Shown in pieces: positions 62,536-64,000 of a stretch of 64,000 nt of DNA; within the stretch, counting starts at the first letter, position 1; each line of letters starts with the position of its first letter. The notes under the pieces were generated by a model. The model was given only the letters and a program-made list of their open reading frames with translations, did not search any database and was not told the DNA's origin. The stretch is from assembly GCF_009932725.1 (NCBI RefSeq), contig NZ_BLJU01000002.1, positions 496,001 through 560,000 of the forward strand. Direction: 5' to 3'. The translations under genes were made by a program, and so were the position numbers. This DNA comes from Pseudomonas yangonensis (GTDB lineage Bacteria; Pseudomonadota; Gammaproteobacteria; Pseudomonadales; Pseudomonadaceae).

Positions 62536-63591
62536 GTGCTACGCAAGATCTTGTTGCTGCTCGAGTGCGGTGTGCTGCTGGCTGCGCTGCTGGTGGTAGG
62601 GGCCGCCTGGCAGCAGCACAGAGCGCTGGAACAGCCTCTGCATCTGACTGAAGAAATGCTTCTGGAAGTGCCGTCCGGCGCTACGCCGAGCGGCCTGCTC
62701 AATCGTCTGCAAGCCGACGGCGTGATCGACAACGCTTTCTGGCTGCGCCTTTACTGGCGTTTCAATCTGCGTGCTCCGGCCATGCACAGCGGCGAATACC
62801 GCCTGCTGCCCGAGCACAGCGCGCGGGACATGCTCGGCCTGTGGCAGCGCGGCGAAGTGGTGCAGTACAGCCTGACGCTGGTCGAGGGCTGGAACTTCCG
62901 CCAGGTGCGTGCGGCCCTGGGGCGTCAGGAGCGCCTGGAGCAGCGTCTGGCCGATCTCACCGATGCCCAGCTGATGGAACGTCTGGGGCTGGCCGGACAG
63001 AATCCGGAAGGGCGCTTCTTTCCCGACACCTACCGCTATGTGCGCGGCATGAGCGACGAAGACCTGCTTAAGCAGGCCAATGCTCGCCTTGAAGCCGTGC
63101 TTGCCGAAGAGTGGCAGAAGCGCGCCGAGGGTTTGCCCTACCGCGAGCCGTACGAGGCACTGATCATGGCCTCCATGATCGAGAAGGAAACCGGCGTGCC
63201 CGAGGAACGCGGCGAAATCGCAGGTGTGTTCGTCCGCCGTCTGCGCATGGGCATGCGTCTGCAGACCGACCCTACTGTGATCTACGGCATGGGCGAGCGC
63301 TACAACGGTCGTATCACTCGTGCAGACCTGCGCACGCCGACGCCCTACAATACCTACACCATCGACGGCATGCCGCCGACGCCGATCGCCATGGTCGGGC
63401 GTGAGGCCATTCACGCCGCGCTCAACCCGCTCGATGGCACCACCCTGTATTTTGTCGCGCGAGGCGACGGCAGCCATGTGTTCTCCAACACCCTGGATGA
63501 GCACAACCGCGCCGTGCGCGAATACCAGCTCAAGCGTCGCGCCGACTACCGCTCCAGCCCCGCGCCTCGCGCGGCGGCCGAAACTGAATAA
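62536..63591 (+). CDS. mltG: endolytic murein transglycosylase MltG
   Basis: A 351-residue inner-membrane lytic transglycosylase (YceG) that cuts nascent glycan strands. One N-terminal helix (LLLLECGVLLAALLVVGAA), a LysM-like region (about 40-105, EVPSGATPSGLLNRL) and the catalytic domain with the EKET motif at 216-219 in MASMIEKETGVPEERG. The GTG start lies three bases after pabC stops; the product is longer than the E. coli protein by about ten residues. Confidence 0.95.
   Translation: MLRKILLLLECGVLLAALLVVGAAWQQHRALEQPLHLTEEMLLEVPSGATPSGLLNRLQADGVIDNAFWLRLYWRFNLRAPAMHSGEYRLLPEHSARDMLGLWQRGEVVQYSLTLVEGWNFRQVRAALGRQERLEQRLADLTDAQLMERLGLAGQNPEGRFFPDTYRYVRGMSDEDLLKQANARLEAVLAEEWQKRAEGLPYREPYEALIMASMIEKETGVPEERGEIAGVFVRRLRMGMRLQTDPTVIYGMGERYNGRITRADLRTPTPYNTYTIDGMPPTPIAMVGREAIHAALNPLDGTTLYFVARGDGSHVFSNTLDEHNRAVREYQLKRRADYRSSPAPRAAAETE

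Positions 63592-64000
<409 letters not shown>

Overview
The window is a GC-rich, densely packed stretch of chromosomal core genome from a gammaproteobacterium, almost certainly a Pseudomonas (P. mendocina / P. aeruginosa-type lineage; species not determinable here). The grounds are gene content and order recalled from the P. aeruginosa PAO1 map (slt-uup ... fadBA-topA-sulA-lexA-psrA-nagZ-mfd-gap-nqrA-F ... lolCDE-comEC-exbBD-lpxK-kdsB-murB-rne-rluC ... rpmF-plsX-fabD-fabG-acpP-fabF-pabC-mltG-tmk), Pseudomonas-specific proteins (PsrA, 204-aa LexA, SulA) and Pseudomonas-type REP repeats. No rRNA, tRNA, CRISPR array, transposase, prophage or defence island was found, and no gene is visibly frameshifted; the two end genes are cut by the window edges.

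Layout. 1-2.7 kb: chemotaxis signalling (an edge fragment, a CheY-like receiver, an MCP-type transducer, CheV). 2.8-10 kb: a MOSC protein, the lytic transglycosylase Slt, the ABC-F ATPase Uup, a cysteine-containing unknown, a universal stress protein and a secreted unknown. 10.4-17 kb: the fadBA beta-oxidation operon with a small inverted-repeat-ended element between the two genes, a DUF1653 protein and topA. 17-22 kb: two small unknowns, sulA-lexA behind two SOS boxes, psrA with tandem self-type operators, a leaderless-secretion YkuD protein and nagZ. 22-27 kb: csiV-mfd diverging from an N-terminally extended GAPDH. 27.5-36 kb: the complete NQR module (nqrABCDEF, apbE, nqrM) followed by the soluble transhydrogenase sthA. 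36-38.5 kb: a REP-rich gap, a glycerophosphodiesterase, a small exported protein and a PilZ-like protein. 38.5-49 kb: an envelope block (lolCDE, a DUF2062 protein, comEC, exbBD, lpxK, a Trm112-like protein, kdsB, a tyrosine phosphatase, murB). 49-56 kb: rne convergent with murB, then rluC, a HAD phosphatase, sppA and maf. 56-64 kb: the fatty-acid synthesis cluster yceD-rpmF-plsX-fabD-fabG-acpP-fabF, then pabC, mltG and the start of tmk.

How they fit together. The window joins fatty-acid breakdown (fadBA) and its fatty-acid-responsive regulator psrA with fatty-acid synthesis (plsX, fab genes), and places SOS control (lexA, sulA) and transcription-coupled repair (mfd) nearby. Envelope work dominates: murein turnover (Slt, NagZ, MltG, the YkuD protein), lipoprotein export (LolCDE), lipid A and KDO supply (LpxK, KdsB), murein precursor synthesis (MurB). 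The NQR block carries its own flavin transferase (ApbE) and iron-sulfur maturation protein (NqrM).

I did not find a convincing previously undescribed multi-gene system. The points most worth a second look are the signal-less YkuD protein next to nagZ, the 141-bp inverted-repeat element inside the fadBA operon and its diverged relative near 38.3 kb, the cysteine-containing unknown behind uup, the possible leaderless rluC transcript, and several intergenic palindrome families. Comparisons to PAO1 rest on memory, not on a search.
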